In this document: positions 18,958 through 28,936 of the stretch, one piece after another
Layout of the letters: each line of letters begins with the position of its first letter
Numbering within the stretch: position 1 is the stretch's first letter
Source: Marinobacter panjinensis
GTDB lineage: Bacteria; Pseudomonadota; Gammaproteobacteria; Pseudomonadales; Oleiphilaceae
NCBI RefSeq assembly: GCF_005298175.1
Contig: NZ_SZYH01000001.1
Coordinates: forward strand, 1,364,001-1,428,000
DNA length: 64,000 bases
Direction of reading: 5' to 3'
Notes under the pieces: generated by a model
Told to the model about the DNA's origin: nothing
Seen by the model: only the letters and a program-made list of their open reading frames with translations
Databases searched by the model: none
Position numbers and translations under genes: made by a program

Positions 18958-20298
18958 TCACACCAGCCGACCCCAAAGATCATGCTCATCCGCATGCTCA
19001 ACCACGGCCTGAACAATCTGCCCCGGCACCAGGTCAGTCTCCTCATTAAGATAAACCATCCCGTCGATCTCCGGCGCATCCGCCTTGGAACGACCAATAG
19101 CACCCTCCTCGTCAACCTCGTCAATCAGCACATCGATAGTCTGACCGATTTTCGCCTGCAGGCGGGCGGCTGAAATCTGGGCCTGTTTCTCCATGAAGCG
19201 GGCCAGGCGCTCTTCCTTTACCTCCTCAGGCACAGCCCCTTCCAGCTCGTTGGCTCTGGCGCCTTCCACAGGGCTGTATTTGAACGCGCCTACCCGATCC
19301 AGCTGCGCTTCATCCAGCCAATCCAGAAGATACTGGAAATCTTCTTCGGTTTCGCCGGGGAAGCCCACGATGAAGGTGGAGCGAATGGTCAGTTCCGGGC
19401 AGATCTCCCGCCACTTGCGAATACGATCCAAGGTCTTGCTGTCGTGGGCCGGGCGCTTCATGGCCTTGAGGACTTTCGGGCTGGCGTGCTGGAAAGGGAT
19501 ATCCAGATACGGGAGGATCTTGCCTTCAGCCATCAGCGGGATGATGTCGTCCACATGGGGGTACGGGTAAACGTAATGCAGGCGGACCCAGACACCCATT
19601 TCACCCAACGCCTCACACAGTGACTGCATTTTCGTTTTTAGCGGACGGCCCTGCCAGAAGCCCGTGCGGTATTTGATATCCACGCCATAGGCGGAGGTGT
19701 CCTGAGAAATCACCAGCAGCTCTTTGACTCCGGCATCTACCAGTCGCTGCGCTTCGTCCATCACATCGCCGATGGGGCGGCTGACCAGGTCACCGCGCAT
19801 GGAGGGAATAATGCAGAATGTGCAGCGGTGGTTACAGCCTTCGGAGATCTTCAGGTAGGCGTAATGCCTCGGCGTCAGCTTGATGCCCTGGGGTGGAACC
19901 AGGTCCGTGAAAGGATCGTGTTGCTTGTTCGGCGGCACGAACTGGTGCACGGCACCGACCACTTCCTCATAAGCGTGGGGGCCGGAAACCGCAAGAACCC
20001 CAGGATGGGTGGCGCGAATCTTGTCGGCTTCCACACCCATACAGCCAGTGACGATCACCTTGCCGTTTTCGTTGATGGCCTCACCAATGGCGTCGAGGGA
20101 TTCCTGCTTGGCGGCATCGATAAAGCCGCAGGTATTGACCACAACGATGTCGGCGTCATTATAGGTGGGCACAACATCGTAGCCATCCAGCCGCAGCTGG
20201 GTAAGGATGCGCTCTGAGTCAACAAGAGCCTTGGGGCAGCCGAGGCTGATGAAGCCAACTTTGCCGCCCTGGGAAACGGAAGGATTTTTGTCTGTCAT
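18958..20298 (-). CDS. rimO: Ribosomal protein uS12 methylthiotransferase RimO
   Basis: RimO is a radical-SAM enzyme that adds a methylthio group to an aspartate of ribosomal protein S12. The protein (446 residues from the ATG at 20298) has the N-terminal UPF0004 cluster domain beginning [15 protein letters not shown], the radical-SAM motif [11 protein letters not shown], and a C-terminal TRAM domain. An in-frame GTG lies 9 bp upstream; the ATG gives the more usual N-terminus. miaB, a paralogue in the same superfamily, lies 6 kb away. Confidence 0.95.
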   Translation of the reverse strand: MTDKNPSVSQGGKVGFISLGCPKALVDSERILTQLRLDGYDVVPTYNDADIVVVNTCGFIDAAKQESLDAIGEAINENGKVIVTGCMGVEADKIRATHPGVLAVSGPHAYEEVVGAVHQFVPPNKQHDPFTDLVPPQGIKLTPRHYAYLKISEGCNHRCTFCIIPSMRGDLVSRPIGDVMDEAQRLVDAGVKELLVISQDTSAYGVDIKYRTGFWQGRPLKTKMQSLCEALGEMGVWVRLHYVYPYPHVDDIIPLMAEGKILPYLDIPFQHASPKVLKAMKRPAHDSKTLDRIRKWREICPELTIRSTFIVGFPGETEEDFQYLLDWLDEAQLDRVGAFKYSPVEGARANELEGAVPEEVKEERLARFMEKQAQISAARLQAKIGQTIDVLIDEVDEEGAIGRSKADAPEIDGMVYLNEETDLVPGQIVQAVVEHADEHDLWGRLV

Positions 20299-20650
20299 AA
20301 CCTGCACGGAATCATAGCGCCTGTATCAGCGCCGGGTGAATGTTGGTGCGTAGTTTACCTCAGCCAGGCTGCTACCGTCAGTGAACTCGGACAGGGAATT
20401 CAACCCCTCCGAAATTGACATGTATCACTATCAGTGACGCCATGTTCATATTCAGTTCACAAATCTGACAGGTTTAGCGACAGGCAACTTGCTGATCACG
20501 AAACAAACAACTAGACTTTCAGGGAGTTAAGACCGAAATAATAAGCGCTTGCCGTTATCCGTGCACGTCATGTTAAGAAATCATGACAATCTGCGGGACT
20601 TTCTTGTGTATAAAACAAGGCGCAACAGCAAGTAAAAAAAGGACTGAACG
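20299..20650. other. Intergenic region between rimO and the PilZ gene
   Basis: This 352-bp divergent region has no plausible gene. It must hold the rimO promoter on the minus strand and the promoter of the PilZ gene on the plus strand. It is AT-richer than its surroundings, and I saw no member of the three repeat families in it. Confidence 0.6.
20489..20517 (+). promoter_or_regulatory. Candidate sigma-70 promoter for the PilZ gene
   Basis: TTGCTG (20489-20494) and TAGACT (20512-20517) are separated by 17 bp, each matching the consensus at four or five of six positions. It would give a leader of about 130 nt before the ATG. Confidence 0.4.
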
Positions 20651-21103
20651 ATGGGTAAGGCAGCCTCCTTTGAAACCAGAGATGCCAGAAGAGTCACTAT
20701 GAAACCAGTTGCCGCCAAGCCAAACCTTCGCAACCAGCAACGTGTTGATGTTGCCACTGAAGCCAGAATTGAAAAACCTGATGGCAGCTGCCTGACCTGT
20801 ATGGTGTCCAATATTTCGCGAACAGGGATCATGATCCTGTGTGACCGGGAAGCCGTCAAAAAACTGGTCCCTGGCCAGAAAACGCCCGCGCCTGGCCACT
20901 GGATATCCGTCACGGCAACGTTTTCAGTACCTGTGATTGCCCAGCAGCCCGTTTCGGTTGTCACTACCGGCAATATCGTCCACATGCGCCGCATTGCCCG
21001 CGACCAGTTCCAGCTTGGCGTCCAGTTCACCGAGTTTGAAGGCAACGGGTTCGAGTACGTCAATAATTACGTCAGCAAACTGCTTGCCGCTTCGGTGCCC
21101 TGA
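20651..21103 (+). CDS. PilZ domain protein
   Basis: A 150-residue protein built around one PilZ domain, the fold that binds cyclic di-GMP. The two motif parts are recognisable but not textbook: an arginine-rich stretch NLRNQQRVDV (residues ~25-34) and NISRTGIMIL (~56-65) in place of (D/N)xSxxG. No signal peptide or membrane segment is present, so it is cytoplasmic. It stands alone between rimO and cysD. Whether it binds c-di-GMP and what it controls (motility, exopolysaccharide) is unknown. An AGGA site precedes the ATG. Confidence 0.8.
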   Translation: MGKAASFETRDARRVTMKPVAAKPNLRNQQRVDVATEARIEKPDGSCLTCMVSNISRTGIMILCDREAVKKLVPGQKTPAPGHWISVTATFSVPVIAQQPVSVVTTGNIVHMRRIARDQFQLGVQFTEFEGNGFEYVNNYVSKLLAASVP

Positions 21104-21268
21104 GCAAACAAACGCCCTCTCCATTCAGTGCCCTGCCGCTATATTGTTATAGCAGCAAACTCTAGTTACCCGTCTTCTTATGCCATAGCCTGATCTGGTA
21201 TCATTGCCGCATTCACACGCCCAGCCTCTATCTGATCCGGAGGCACGCAAACGCGGTAACAGAATACG

Positions 21269-22177
21269 ATGACCACTTACAACCTGACGCATCTCAAACA
21301 GCTGGAAGCTGAAAGCATCCATATCATCCGGGAAGTCGCAGCCGAGTTTGACAACCCGGTCATGCTTTATTCCATTGGCAAGGATTCCGCGGTGATGCTG
21401 CACCTGGCCCGTAAGGCCTTCTACCCGGGCAAGCTCCCCTTCCCTCTGATGCACGTGGACACCACCTGGAAATTCAAGGAAATGATTGAATTCCGGGACC
21501 GCAAGGCAAAGGAGTACGGCCTGGACCTGATCGTTCACAAGAACGAAGACGGAATCAGGCAGGGTATCGGCCCCTTTACCCATGGCAGCGCCAAGCACAC
21601 TGACGTGATGAAAACCCAGGCCCTTAAGCAGGCGCTGGACAAGTACAAGTTTGACGCGGCCTTTGGTGGTGCACGCCGGGACGAGGAAAAATCCCGCGCC
21701 AAAGAGCGCGTGTATTCCTTCCGTGACGAATACCACCGCTGGGACCCGAAAAACCAACGCCCCGAGCTGTGGAACATCTACAACGGCAAGATCAACAAGG
21801 GCGAGAGCATCCGGGTATTCCCGCTGTCCAACTGGACCGAACTGGACATCTGGCAATACATCTATCTGGAAAACATCGAAATCGTTCCCCTGTACTACTC
21901 GGCCAAGCGCCCGGTGGTAGAACGCGACGGCACGCTGATCATGGTGGACGACGACCGCATGCCTCTGAAAGAAGGCGAGAAGCCGATGATGAAATCCATC
22001 CGTTTCCGCACCCTGGGCTGCTACCCGCTGACCGGCGCCATTGAATCCGAGGCAGACACCCTGCCGGAGATCATTCAGGAAATGCTGCTGGCCACCAGCT
22101 CCGAACGTCAGGGCCGCGTTATTGACCACGATTCGGCCGGCTCCATGGAACAGAAAAAGCGGGAAGGGTACTTCTAA
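21269..22177 (+). CDS. cysD: Sulfate adenylyltransferase subunit 2
   Basis: CysD is the catalytic subunit of ATP sulfurylase, which makes adenosine 5'-phosphosulfate (APS) from sulfate and ATP, driven by GTP hydrolysis in CysN. The 302-residue protein has the PP-loop motif [18 protein letters not shown] and the [16 protein letters not shown] segment. The start at 21269 is fixed by an in-frame TAA four codons upstream. cysN begins 2 bp after its stop. Confidence 0.97.
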   Translation: MTTYNLTHLKQLEAESIHIIREVAAEFDNPVMLYSIGKDSAVMLHLARKAFYPGKLPFPLMHVDTTWKFKEMIEFRDRKAKEYGLDLIVHKNEDGIRQGIGPFTHGSAKHTDVMKTQALKQALDKYKFDAAFGGARRDEEKSRAKERVYSFRDEYHRWDPKNQRPELWNIYNGKINKGESIRVFPLSNWTELDIWQYIYLENIEIVPLYYSAKRPVVERDGTLIMVDDDRMPLKEGEKPMMKSIRFRTLGCYPLTGAIESEADTLPEIIQEMLLATSSERQGRVIDHDSAGSMEQKKREGYF

Positions 22178-22178
22178 G

Positions 22179-23837
22179 ATGTCACACCAGTCTGATCTGA
22201 TTGCCGAAGATATTCAGGCCTACCTGAAGCAACACGAGAACAAGGAACTGCTGCGCCTGCTGACCTGCGGCAGTGTCGACGATGGCAAGAGCACCCTGAT
22301 TGGCCGCCTACTCCACGACACCAAGATGATCTACGAAGATCATATGGCCAGCCTGAAAACCGACAGCGCCAAGATGGGCACCACCGGCGAAAAACTGGAC
22401 CTGGCCCTGCTGGTGGACGGACTGCAGGCAGAGCGGGAACAGGGCATTACCATCGATGTGGCCTACCGGTATTTTTCCACCGACAAGCGCAAGTTCATCA
22501 TTGCCGATACCCCTGGCCACGAACAGTACACCCGTAACATGGCCACCGGCGCGTCTACCGCCCAGGTGGCAATCCTGATGATTGACGCCCGCCACGGTGT
22601 GCTGACCCAGACCCGTCGGCATTCCTACATCGCGTCCTTGCTGGGTATTCGTCACATCGTGGTGGCCATCAACAAGATGGACCTGGTGGATTACAGCGAA
22701 GAGCGCTTCAACGAAATCAAGGATGACTATCTGGCCTTTGCCAACAAGCTGGGCCTGAAGGATATCCGCTTCGTGCCGATTTCAGCGCTGGAAGGCGACA
22801 ATGTTGTCAACAAGAGCGAGCACACGCCCTGGTTCACCGGCCAGCCGTTGATGGACATTCTGGAAACCGTCCAGGTTTCCCACGACAAGAACCTGGAGCA
22901 TTTCCGCTTCCCGGTACAGTACGTTACTCGTCCCCACCTGAATTTCCGCGGCTTCTGCGGCACCATCGCCTCCGGGGTGATTCGCCCGGGAGAGAAGGTG
23001 ATGGCCCTGCCTTCCAGGCGCACCAGTACTGTCAAGGAAGTGGTAACATTTGATGGCAACCTGGACGAGGCCTACATCGATCAGGCGGTAACGCTGACAC
23101 TTACTGATGAGATTGATGTCAGCCGCGGCGACATGCTGGTGAAGGCCGAGGATGAGCCGGAAGTGGGTAACCGGTTCACTGCCAATATCGTGTGGATGAC
23201 CGATGGCCCGCTGGAAACCGGTCGCCTGTACGACATCAAGCTCGGCCCCACGTTCACCTCTGGCACGGTGAAGAAGATTCATCACCAGACCGATGTGAAC
23301 ACTCTGGAGAGGAATGATAATCCCTCTGCCCTGCAGCTGAACGAGATTGGCCTGTGTGAGCTGACGCTCAGCCAGCCCATTGCGTTTGACGCCTACCCGC
23401 GCAACCACGCCACAGGCAGCTTCATTGTGATTGACCGGTTGACCAACGTGACCATTGGCGCGGGCATGATTGCCGGCACCGCGGGTACGGTAGAGTCGCT
23501 GGATCCGGTAACCAGTGAAGAGCGTGAGCGCCGTCTGGCTCAGAAGCCTGCAATCATTGCCTGTAACGGCAAGCAGGCCACGGCGCTGGCACTGGCGGTG
23601 GAGCGTGCCCTGTTCGATCAGGGCAAGACATCCGTGGTTCTGACCGAAGACAACGCCGGCAATGCCGACGATCGGCGTCGCGCCGCCCAGGTGATCAGTG
23701 CCCACGGCCTGGTTGCGATTGCGGTAAACCTCGGTACCGATGTGGCGTCGGCGTCTGTTTCTGCGGACGATGATCAGGAAATTACCGACGCGGTTAATTC
23801 GCTGATTCAGGATCTGATGAAGCACAAGCGGGTTTAA
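22179..23837 (+). CDS. cysN: Sulfate adenylyltransferase subunit 1 with degenerate APS-kinase tail
   Basis: CysN is the GTPase subunit of ATP sulfurylase. The EF-Tu-like GTPase part has GSVDDGKST (residues 31-39), DTPGHEQYT and NKMD, followed by beta-barrel domains. The 552-residue length exceeds plain CysN (about 475 in E. coli) but is short of a full CysNC fusion (about 630). The extra tail (about residues 454-552) resembles APS kinase in order and spacing. However, the P-loop GLSGSGKST is replaced by ACNGKQAT and the DGDNVR motif by a shortened TEDNAGN. I read it as a non-functional remnant of a CysC domain. The ATG at 22179, just after cysD, is the start. Confidence 0.94.
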   Translation: MSHQSDLIAEDIQAYLKQHENKELLRLLTCGSVDDGKSTLIGRLLHDTKMIYEDHMASLKTDSAKMGTTGEKLDLALLVDGLQAEREQGITIDVAYRYFSTDKRKFIIADTPGHEQYTRNMATGASTAQVAILMIDARHGVLTQTRRHSYIASLLGIRHIVVAINKMDLVDYSEERFNEIKDDYLAFANKLGLKDIRFVPISALEGDNVVNKSEHTPWFTGQPLMDILETVQVSHDKNLEHFRFPVQYVTRPHLNFRGFCGTIASGVIRPGEKVMALPSRRTSTVKEVVTFDGNLDEAYIDQAVTLTLTDEIDVSRGDMLVKAEDEPEVGNRFTANIVWMTDGPLETGRLYDIKLGPTFTSGTVKKIHHQTDVNTLERNDNPSALQLNEIGLCELTLSQPIAFDAYPRNHATGSFIVIDRLTNVTIGAGMIAGTAGTVESLDPVTSEERERRLAQKPAIIACNGKQATALALAVERALFDQGKTSVVLTEDNAGNADDRRRAAQVISAHGLVAIAVNLGTDVASASVSADDDQEITDAVNSLIQDLMKHKRV

Positions 23838-23889
23838 TCTCGCTTTCGGGACTTTTGGATAGCCCCCGTGACCTTGGAACTTGGGGGCT

Positions 23890-23983
23890 GGTCCCGGGGC
23901 GGGGGTGCCTTTTCTTCTGGAAAAAGAACTCGCTGCGCTCAGACACCTTTTTCCGGCAGAAAAGGCACCCCCACCCCGGGACC
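23890..23983. repeat. Family B structured repeat, copy B1
   Basis: Arms 23890-23926 and 23947-23983 (37 nt) are complementary with only a few mismatches and enclose a 20-nt loop AACTCGCTGCGCTCAGACAC. The loop and inner arm (AAAAAG, CCGGCAGAAAA) are shared with copy B2, whereas the outer arm (GGTCCCGGGGCG) is specific to this copy. It lies in the cysN-yejK gap (23838-24198), which contains only this element and a variant REP at 24016. Confidence 0.88.
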
Positions 23984-24015
23984 GATCAAACAAATTATAA
24001 ATATTCCCGCAAAAT

Positions 24016-24070
24016 GTAGGTCGGATTTACCCGTGAAGGGCATAAAAGGCCTGAAAGGCCGTAATCCGAA
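24016..24070. repeat. Variant REP (family C) with enlarged apex
   Basis: The ends read GTAGGTCGGATT and GTAATCCGA as in family C, but the centre is about 22 bp longer. It contains the near-palindromic CATAAAAGGCCTGAAAGGCC region in place of the usual short GCGAAGC apex. It is a single copy, without an inverted partner. Confidence 0.7.
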
Positions 24071-24198
24071 AATTTGGCTCCGTCCACCCCTCACTCCAAA
24101 CCTTCCCCAAACCCCCTCAAAATCCATTACAATCCCACCCCCTGAAGGTTTATCCTCAGAACCTCTCATGTCTTACCAAGCAAGGATCCAACAACTCC

Positions 24199-25215
24199 AT
24201 GGCCATCAAGCACCTCCGCACACTCTTCGCCAGCCAACTTCAACCCGGCCAACCGGCCCGGGTATGTCCTGGCGAGGTCCTGTCCGAACCCGGCGGCGAC
24301 TATGAGGGCCTGCACAAGCAGATGAAGCGTCTGTTCAATAGCAAGCCGGGCAAGAAATACGGTCGTTTTTCCGAGGACATTGGTGAATCCCCTTTCAGCG
24401 CCTGGCTGAAGGATTACCTGGAGGACAAGCAGAGCTTTACGTCCCTGACCGACCGCATTTTCGGCCAGTGGCAGGAGTTCCTGAATGGCAGTCAGGAAGA
24501 ACACCAGGGGCACCTGATGCTGGTGCACGAAGCCCTGGCGGATGGGGAAGTGATGTATCTGCTGGTACTGGAGAGCGATAGTGCCTTGCGGTTCGATGGG
24601 CAGCAGTCGCTGGACACCACGGACGTACTCAGTCTTTCCCGGCTGAACCTGGCTGTTCGTATCGAGCTGGAGGACTGGCAAAGCGACAACGCCGGAGAGA
24701 ATTACCTGACTCTGGTCCATGCCCGTGGTAGCGGTGAGCCGGGCGAGCTGTTTATCCGGCTGTGTGGTTTTACCAACCAGGTGGATGTGGAGAAGGAAAC
24801 CCTGACGTTCATGGATGCTGTTGAGGCGTTTGCGAAGTCTTCCGAGCCGGAGGAAGCGGGCAAGATTCGCGCGAGAGCCTATGAGTTTTCCAAGGAGCAG
24901 CATGCGCTGGGGGAGCCGGTGGCTATTGAGGCACTGTCGGGGTACCTGGATGAAGACCAGCCACAGCGTTTCAAGGAGTTTGCCAGCGAGACTGCCGAGC
25001 TTCCGGAGAGCGGCGTGCTGCACCCGGATCATCGCAAGGTGAAGAAGCTGGTACGGATTGCGGGCTCCGGTGGCGGAATGAGTGTGTCCTTTTCCTCGGA
25101 TCTGGTTAACCAGGCGGTCTACTATGACCGCGACAATGACGCATTGACTATTACGAGACTGCCTAAGGCATTGCGGGAGCAGTTGCAGCGGTATCTTGAG
25201 AGTCGCGATGATTGA
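24199..25215 (+). CDS. yejK: Nucleoid-associated protein YejK (NdpA family)
   Basis: A 338-residue protein of the NdpA/YejK family (PF04245), spermidine-nucleoid-associated proteins of unclear function that co-purify with the chromosome. The N-terminal IKHLRTLFASQL, the central KKYGRFSEDIGESPFSAWLKDYLEDKQSF and the C-terminal GGGMSVSFSSDLVNQAVYYD match the family pattern. It stands between family B/C repeats and the convergent trmH. The name is by family; no function can be derived here. Confidence 0.88.
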   Translation: MAIKHLRTLFASQLQPGQPARVCPGEVLSEPGGDYEGLHKQMKRLFNSKPGKKYGRFSEDIGESPFSAWLKDYLEDKQSFTSLTDRIFGQWQEFLNGSQEEHQGHLMLVHEALADGEVMYLLVLESDSALRFDGQQSLDTTDVLSLSRLNLAVRIELEDWQSDNAGENYLTLVHARGSGEPGELFIRLCGFTNQVDVEKETLTFMDAVEAFAKSSEPEEAGKIRARAYEFSKEQHALGEPVAIEALSGYLDEDQPQRFKEFASETAELPESGVLHPDHRKVKKLVRIAGSGGGMSVSFSSDLVNQAVYYDRDNDALTITRLPKALREQLQRYLESRDD

Positions 25216-25273
25216 GGTTGCTGGTCCGCTGGATTGATGGCCTGGGGGCTGGTCACGAGTTATCGCCCCGAAC

Positions 25274-26011
25274 TCATGATTCATTGGTATCCACAGGTAC
25301 CTTGTCGGTCCATCTTGGGCGGTTTGCGCGTAGTTTTCGGACTTCCTGCATCCAGCCTACTCCATCGACCAGTTCGCCGGTTTCCGGATCTATGGGTGGA
25401 TACGGCAGGTTGCGGTCGTCGCAGTAGCGTTTTACGACGGGCTGGCACCAGCAGAACAGCAGGCGGTTGTACTCGTCGTCCGGCAATCGCCGATGATCAA
25501 ACAATCCTGCCAGCTTACGCTGCCGTTGGGCTTCGGAAAGGATAATTGCACATGCAGACGACACATTCAGGGACTCCACCATGCCCATCATGGGAATCAC
25601 AATGTGCTCGTCTGCTTGCTCGGCGGCTTTGTCGCTGACGCCGTCCACTTCGTTGCCCAGGATCACCGTGCAGGGCACGGTGAAATCTGCTTCCCGGTAG
25701 TCTATTGCGCGGTCAGATAGCTGTGCGGCGTAGAGTTTGTGGCCCTGCCCTTTCAGCGTAGATACGGCTTCATCCATCGTTGGGTGGGTATGGGTGGTTA
25801 TCCAGTTATAGCTGCCGCCGGCGGTTTTACGGAACGCGCGGAAGCCTTCCCTTGGCCATACCACGTGCATGTTTGCCAGGCCGAAGGCATCGCATGAGCG
25901 GATGATGGCCGACAGGTTGCGGGGCTTGTGGACCTGGTCGGTGAGGACACTGAGGTCTGGTTGGCGGGTGTTGAGGGTTTGTTTGATTCGGGTCAGGCGT
26001 TCGGGTGTCAT
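25274..26011 (-). CDS. trmH: tRNA (guanosine(18)-2'-O)-methyltransferase
   Basis: TrmH is a SPOUT-class methyltransferase that methylates the 2'-O of G18 in the tRNA D-loop. The 245-residue protein has the three SPOUT motifs: VHKPRNLSAIIRSCDAFG (motif 1, with the catalytic Arg), VILGNEVDGVSD (motif 2) and IPMMGMVESLNVSSACAIIL (motif 3, SAM-binding knot). A C-terminal extension beyond the knot is typical of proteobacterial TrmH. It is convergent with yejK and divergent from miaB. Confidence 0.95.
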   Translation of the reverse strand: MTPERLTRIKQTLNTRQPDLSVLTDQVHKPRNLSAIIRSCDAFGLANMHVVWPREGFRAFRKTAGGSYNWITTHTHPTMDEAVSTLKGQGHKLYAAQLSDRAIDYREADFTVPCTVILGNEVDGVSDKAAEQADEHIVIPMMGMVESLNVSSACAIILSEAQRQRKLAGLFDHRRLPDDEYNRLLFCWCQPVVKRYCDDRNLPYPPIDPETGELVDGVGWMQEVRKLRANRPRWTDKVPVDTNES

Positions 26012-26031
26012 GGTTATATGGGATGTTTATT

Positions 26032-26050
26032 TGTCGGATTACGGCTTCGT
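26032..26050. repeat. Half REP (family C fragment)
   Basis: TGTCGGATTACGGCTTCGT matches one half and the apex of the family C palindrome, but the second arm and GTAG end are missing. It lies in the trmH-miaB divergent region and looks like a truncated remnant. Confidence 0.6.
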
Positions 26051-26104
26051 GCGCCAGGAAGCCAATAATACCACAGCCGATTTAGAGGATTGCCGAGACA
26101 GAGG

Positions 26105-26133
26105 TGGTTGCGGATTGATCACCCCGTTATAAT
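26105..26133 (+). promoter_or_regulatory. Candidate sigma-70 promoter for miaB
   Basis: A perfect TATAAT lies at 26128-26133; the -35 region at 17-bp spacing is TGGTTG (26105-26110). The miaB ATG is about 70 bp downstream. Confidence 0.5.
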
Positions 26134-26205
26134 GGCCAGCTAACTTTTTTAAGCGCCAAGCCTGACCTCCCGGCGCAAGCCACACACCAAAATACGTTGA
26201 GAAAC

Positions 26206-27552
26206 ATGGCCAAGAAGCTGTACATCAAGACCCATGGCTGCCAGATGAACGAGTACGACTCATCCAGAATGGCGGACCTGTTGAAGAGCGGCGAAAGCGT
26301 TGAAATGACGGATTCGCCGGACGACGCTGACATCCTGTTGCTGAACACTTGTTCCATCCGGGAAAAAGCCCAGGACAAGGTATTCCACCAACTGGGTCGC
26401 TGGAAAAAACTGAAAAACACCAAGCCGGACCTGATCATCGGCGTGGGTGGCTGCGTGGCCAGCCAGGAAGGCCAGGCCATCATTGACCGCGCTCCCTTCG
26501 TCGATATGGTCTTCGGCCCGCAAACCCTGCACCGCCTGCCAGACATGATTACCGAGGTTCGTGCCAAAGGTAACGGCGTGGGCGTGGTGGATGTGAGCTT
26601 CCCGGAAATCGAAAAGTTCGACAACCTGCCCGACCCAGGCGCCGACGGCCCCTCCGCGTTTGTTTCCATCATGGAAGGCTGCAGCAAATACTGCACCTTC
26701 TGCGTCGTGCCCTACACCCGCGGTGAGGAAGTCAGCCGCCCGGTGGACGACGTGATTGCCGAAGTCGCTCACCTGGCCGGCCAGGGCGTACGCGAGGTTA
26801 ACCTGCTGGGCCAGAACGTGAACGCCTACCGTGGCGAGACCCACGACGGCGACGTGATGGACATGGCCGAACTGGTCACCCTGATTGCCACCATCGACGG
26901 TATTGATCGCATCCGTTACACCACCTCGCACCCGGTGGAGTTCTCGGATTCGCTGATCGAAGCCTATGAACAGGTACCGGAACTGGTCAGCCACCTGCAC
27001 TTACCGGTCCAGAGCGGTTCCGACCGCATCCTGGCAGCCATGAAGCGCGGCCACACGGCACTGGAGTACAAATCCAAACTCCGCCGCTTGCGCAAGATCC
27101 GCCCGGACATCAGCTTCTCGTCGGACTTTATCATTGGTTTCCCGGGGGAAACCGAGAAGGACTTTGAGGACACTATGAAGCTGATCAACGACATCGGCTT
27201 TGACATGTCCTTCAGCTTCGTCTTCAGTGCCCGGCCCGGCACCCCGGCGGCAGACCTGCCGGATGATACGCCGCTGGAAGTGAAGAAGCAGCGCCTTAGC
27301 ATTCTCCAGGACCGGCTGAACCAGAACGTGATGGATATCAGCCGCAAGATGGTAGGCACGACCCAGCGCATCCTGGTGACAGGGCTGTCCAAGAAGGACC
27401 CCGGCGAATACGCGGGCCGAACCGAGAACAACCGTATTGTGAATTTCCGGCATGAAAACCCGGAGGTGGTTGGGCACTTTATTGATGTGGAGATTCGGGA
27501 GGCTCTGCCTAATTCTTTGCGGGGTGTGCCTGTGGATTTGGAGATGTATTAA
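26206..27552 (+). CDS. miaB: tRNA-2-methylthio-N6-dimethylallyladenosine synthase
   Basis: MiaB is a radical-SAM methylthiotransferase that acts on i6A37 of tRNAs reading UNN codons, after MiaA (encoded near 61 kb) has added the prenyl group. The 448-residue protein begins [20 protein letters not shown], has the radical-SAM motif [11 protein letters not shown] and a C-terminal TRAM domain. A TTG nine bases upstream is in frame, but the ATG at 26206 gives the family N-terminus. Confidence 0.96.
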   Translation: MAKKLYIKTHGCQMNEYDSSRMADLLKSGESVEMTDSPDDADILLLNTCSIREKAQDKVFHQLGRWKKLKNTKPDLIIGVGGCVASQEGQAIIDRAPFVDMVFGPQTLHRLPDMITEVRAKGNGVGVVDVSFPEIEKFDNLPDPGADGPSAFVSIMEGCSKYCTFCVVPYTRGEEVSRPVDDVIAEVAHLAGQGVREVNLLGQNVNAYRGETHDGDVMDMAELVTLIATIDGIDRIRYTTSHPVEFSDSLIEAYEQVPELVSHLHLPVQSGSDRILAAMKRGHTALEYKSKLRRLRKIRPDISFSSDFIIGFPGETEKDFEDTMKLINDIGFDMSFSFVFSARPGTPAADLPDDTPLEVKKQRLSILQDRLNQNVMDISRKMVGTTQRILVTGLSKKDPGEYAGRTENNRIVNFRHENPEVVGHFIDVEIREALPNSLRGVPVDLEMY

Positions 27553-27588
27553 CCCGGGCTCCCATGCGTCTCAGGTTTGGTGAATGAC

Positions 27589-27694
27589 GAGTGGTGGGGA
27601 CCTCCTCCCAAAAAACGCTACAAGCACATCCGTGTGCGCTTGGGCTCCGCCATCCATGGCTCCGCACATTTTTGGGAGGAGGGCCCCACCACTC
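27589..27694. repeat. Family A structured repeat, copy A4
   Basis: The 26-nt arms 27589-27614 and 27669-27694 are complementary with one G-T-type mismatch. Between them lie hairpins GCACATCCGTGTGC and GCCATCCATGGC joined by GCTTGGGCTCC. It sits in the miaB-ybeZ gap (27553-27952), which also holds a REP pair and the ybeZ leader. Confidence 0.9.
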
Positions 27695-27736
27695 TCCGCG
27701 GACTCTTTCCGTGCCTGCAGTCCAAACGGGGTAAAC

Positions 27737-27832
27737 GTAGGTTGGATTAAGCAAAGCGCAATCCAACAGTGGCCGAGGGCATGCAATTGGCTCAATATCT
27801 GTCGGATTGCGACTTCGTCTGATCCAACCTAC
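27737..27832. repeat. REP pair (family C) with compensated substitutions
   Basis: Palindromes at 27737-27768 and 27800-27832 are inverted, with GTAG ends outward and 31 bp between them. In the first, TTGGATT replaces TCGGATT and the other arm has changed to AATCCAA, so pairing is kept. The second mixes GTCGGAT with ATCCAAC and so contains a mispair. Confidence 0.85.
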
Positions 27833-27952
27833 TTGTATTTGTACAAACGGGCCTGCAAATAGTTGAAAAGGCCCTCCGGCCAGCGCCCGTTAGCACCAAT
27901 CATGAAATGCATACTCCCGATAGGGAGAACCAAATCAAAACCCGGAGAACGA

Positions 27953-28936
27953 TTGAAAACCAACGACTCAAGACAATTTGACCTGCACCCGGTAGACCAG
28001 CACCGGCTGACCACGCTTTGCGGCCAGTTCGATGAGCACCTGAAGCACATCGAGCGGCGTATGGACGTGAAGGTGGGCCGTCGTGGCCATCATTTCCGGG
28101 TGGAAGGCGAAACCGAGCATGTGGCCGCGGCTACAGAGGTTATCCGACATCTGTACCGGGAAACCGAGGCCAGTGACGACATCTCGCCGGACATGGTTCA
28201 CCTGTTTATCCGCGAGACCGGCTTTGAGCGACTGGCGGATGATGTGCCCTACAACGGCGCCGTCACGGTCATCAAAACCCCGAAGCTGCAGGCCAAGCCC
28301 CGGGGCGAGAACCAGCAGAAGTACGTGCATAATATCCGCACCCACGATGTAAACTTTGGCATTGGCCCGGCCGGTACCGGCAAGACCTGGCTCGCGGTGG
28401 CCTGTGCGGTTGAGGCGCTTAAAGACGAACAGGTGAAGCGCATCCTGCTGGTTCGTCCCGCGGTGGAAGCGGGCGAGAAGCTTGGCTTTCTGCCTGGCGA
28501 CCTGGCGCAAAAAGTGGACCCTTATCTTCGTCCGCTTTATGACGCTCTCTACGAAATGCTGGGCTTCGACCATGTCACTCGGCTGATCGAGAAGAGCGTG
28601 ATCGAGATCGCGCCGCTGGCATTCATGCGGGGCCGTACACTCAACAATTCGTTTATCATCCTGGATGAAAGCCAGAACACCACCCGCGAGCAGATGAAAA
28701 TGTTCCTGACGCGGATCGGCTTTGGTTCAACCGCAGTCATTACCGGCGATACCACCCAGGTGGACCTGCCACGCGGCCAGAACTCCGGCCTGATCCATGC
28801 GGCGGGGGTGCTGAGCAAGGTCTCCGGTATCGGATTCACGCGTTTCGAGTCCCGAGATGTGGTCCGTCATCCGCTGGTTCAGCGGATTGTTGAGGCCTAT
28901 GATTCTCTGGACGACGGGAGTGCCCCAGGCCAGTGA
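27953..28936 (+). CDS. ybeZ: PhoH-like ATPase YbeZ
   Basis: A PhoH-family P-loop protein, the usual partner of the RNase YbeY in rRNA maturation and stress. Walker A FGIGPAGTGKTWLAV and Walker B SFIILDESQNT are clear, followed by GDTTQVDLPRGQ. The frame is open to 27863, but homologues begin near 'RQFDLHPVDQHRL'. A TTG at 27953 has a CCCGGAGAACGA site in front and gives 327 residues. An ATG at 27902 is an alternative giving 344 residues. The gene overlaps ybeY (GTGA), forming the ybeZ-ybeY-corC-lnt operon. Confidence 0.9.
   Translation: MKTNDSRQFDLHPVDQHRLTTLCGQFDEHLKHIERRMDVKVGRRGHHFRVEGETEHVAAATEVIRHLYRETEASDDISPDMVHLFIRETGFERLADDVPYNGAVTVIKTPKLQAKPRGENQQKYVHNIRTHDVNFGIGPAGTGKTWLAVACAVEALKDEQVKRILLVRPAVEAGEKLGFLPGDLAQKVDPYLRPLYDALYEMLGFDHVTRLIEKSVIEIAPLAFMRGRTLNNSFIILDESQNTTREQMKMFLTRIGFGSTAVITGDTTQVDLPRGQNSGLIHAAGVLSKVSGIGFTRFESRDVVRHPLVQRIVEAYDSLDDGSAPGQ

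Noticed and set aside
22782..23993. Long open frame (403 codons) on the minus strand across cysN
   Set aside because: It is antisense to cysN, whose protein family is certain. Its start lies in the family B repeat, and the codons follow the GC pattern of the real gene in another frame.
27509..27766. Small frames across family A copy A4
   Set aside because: They run through the hairpin arms and REP, with no ribosome-binding site; repeat-derived.
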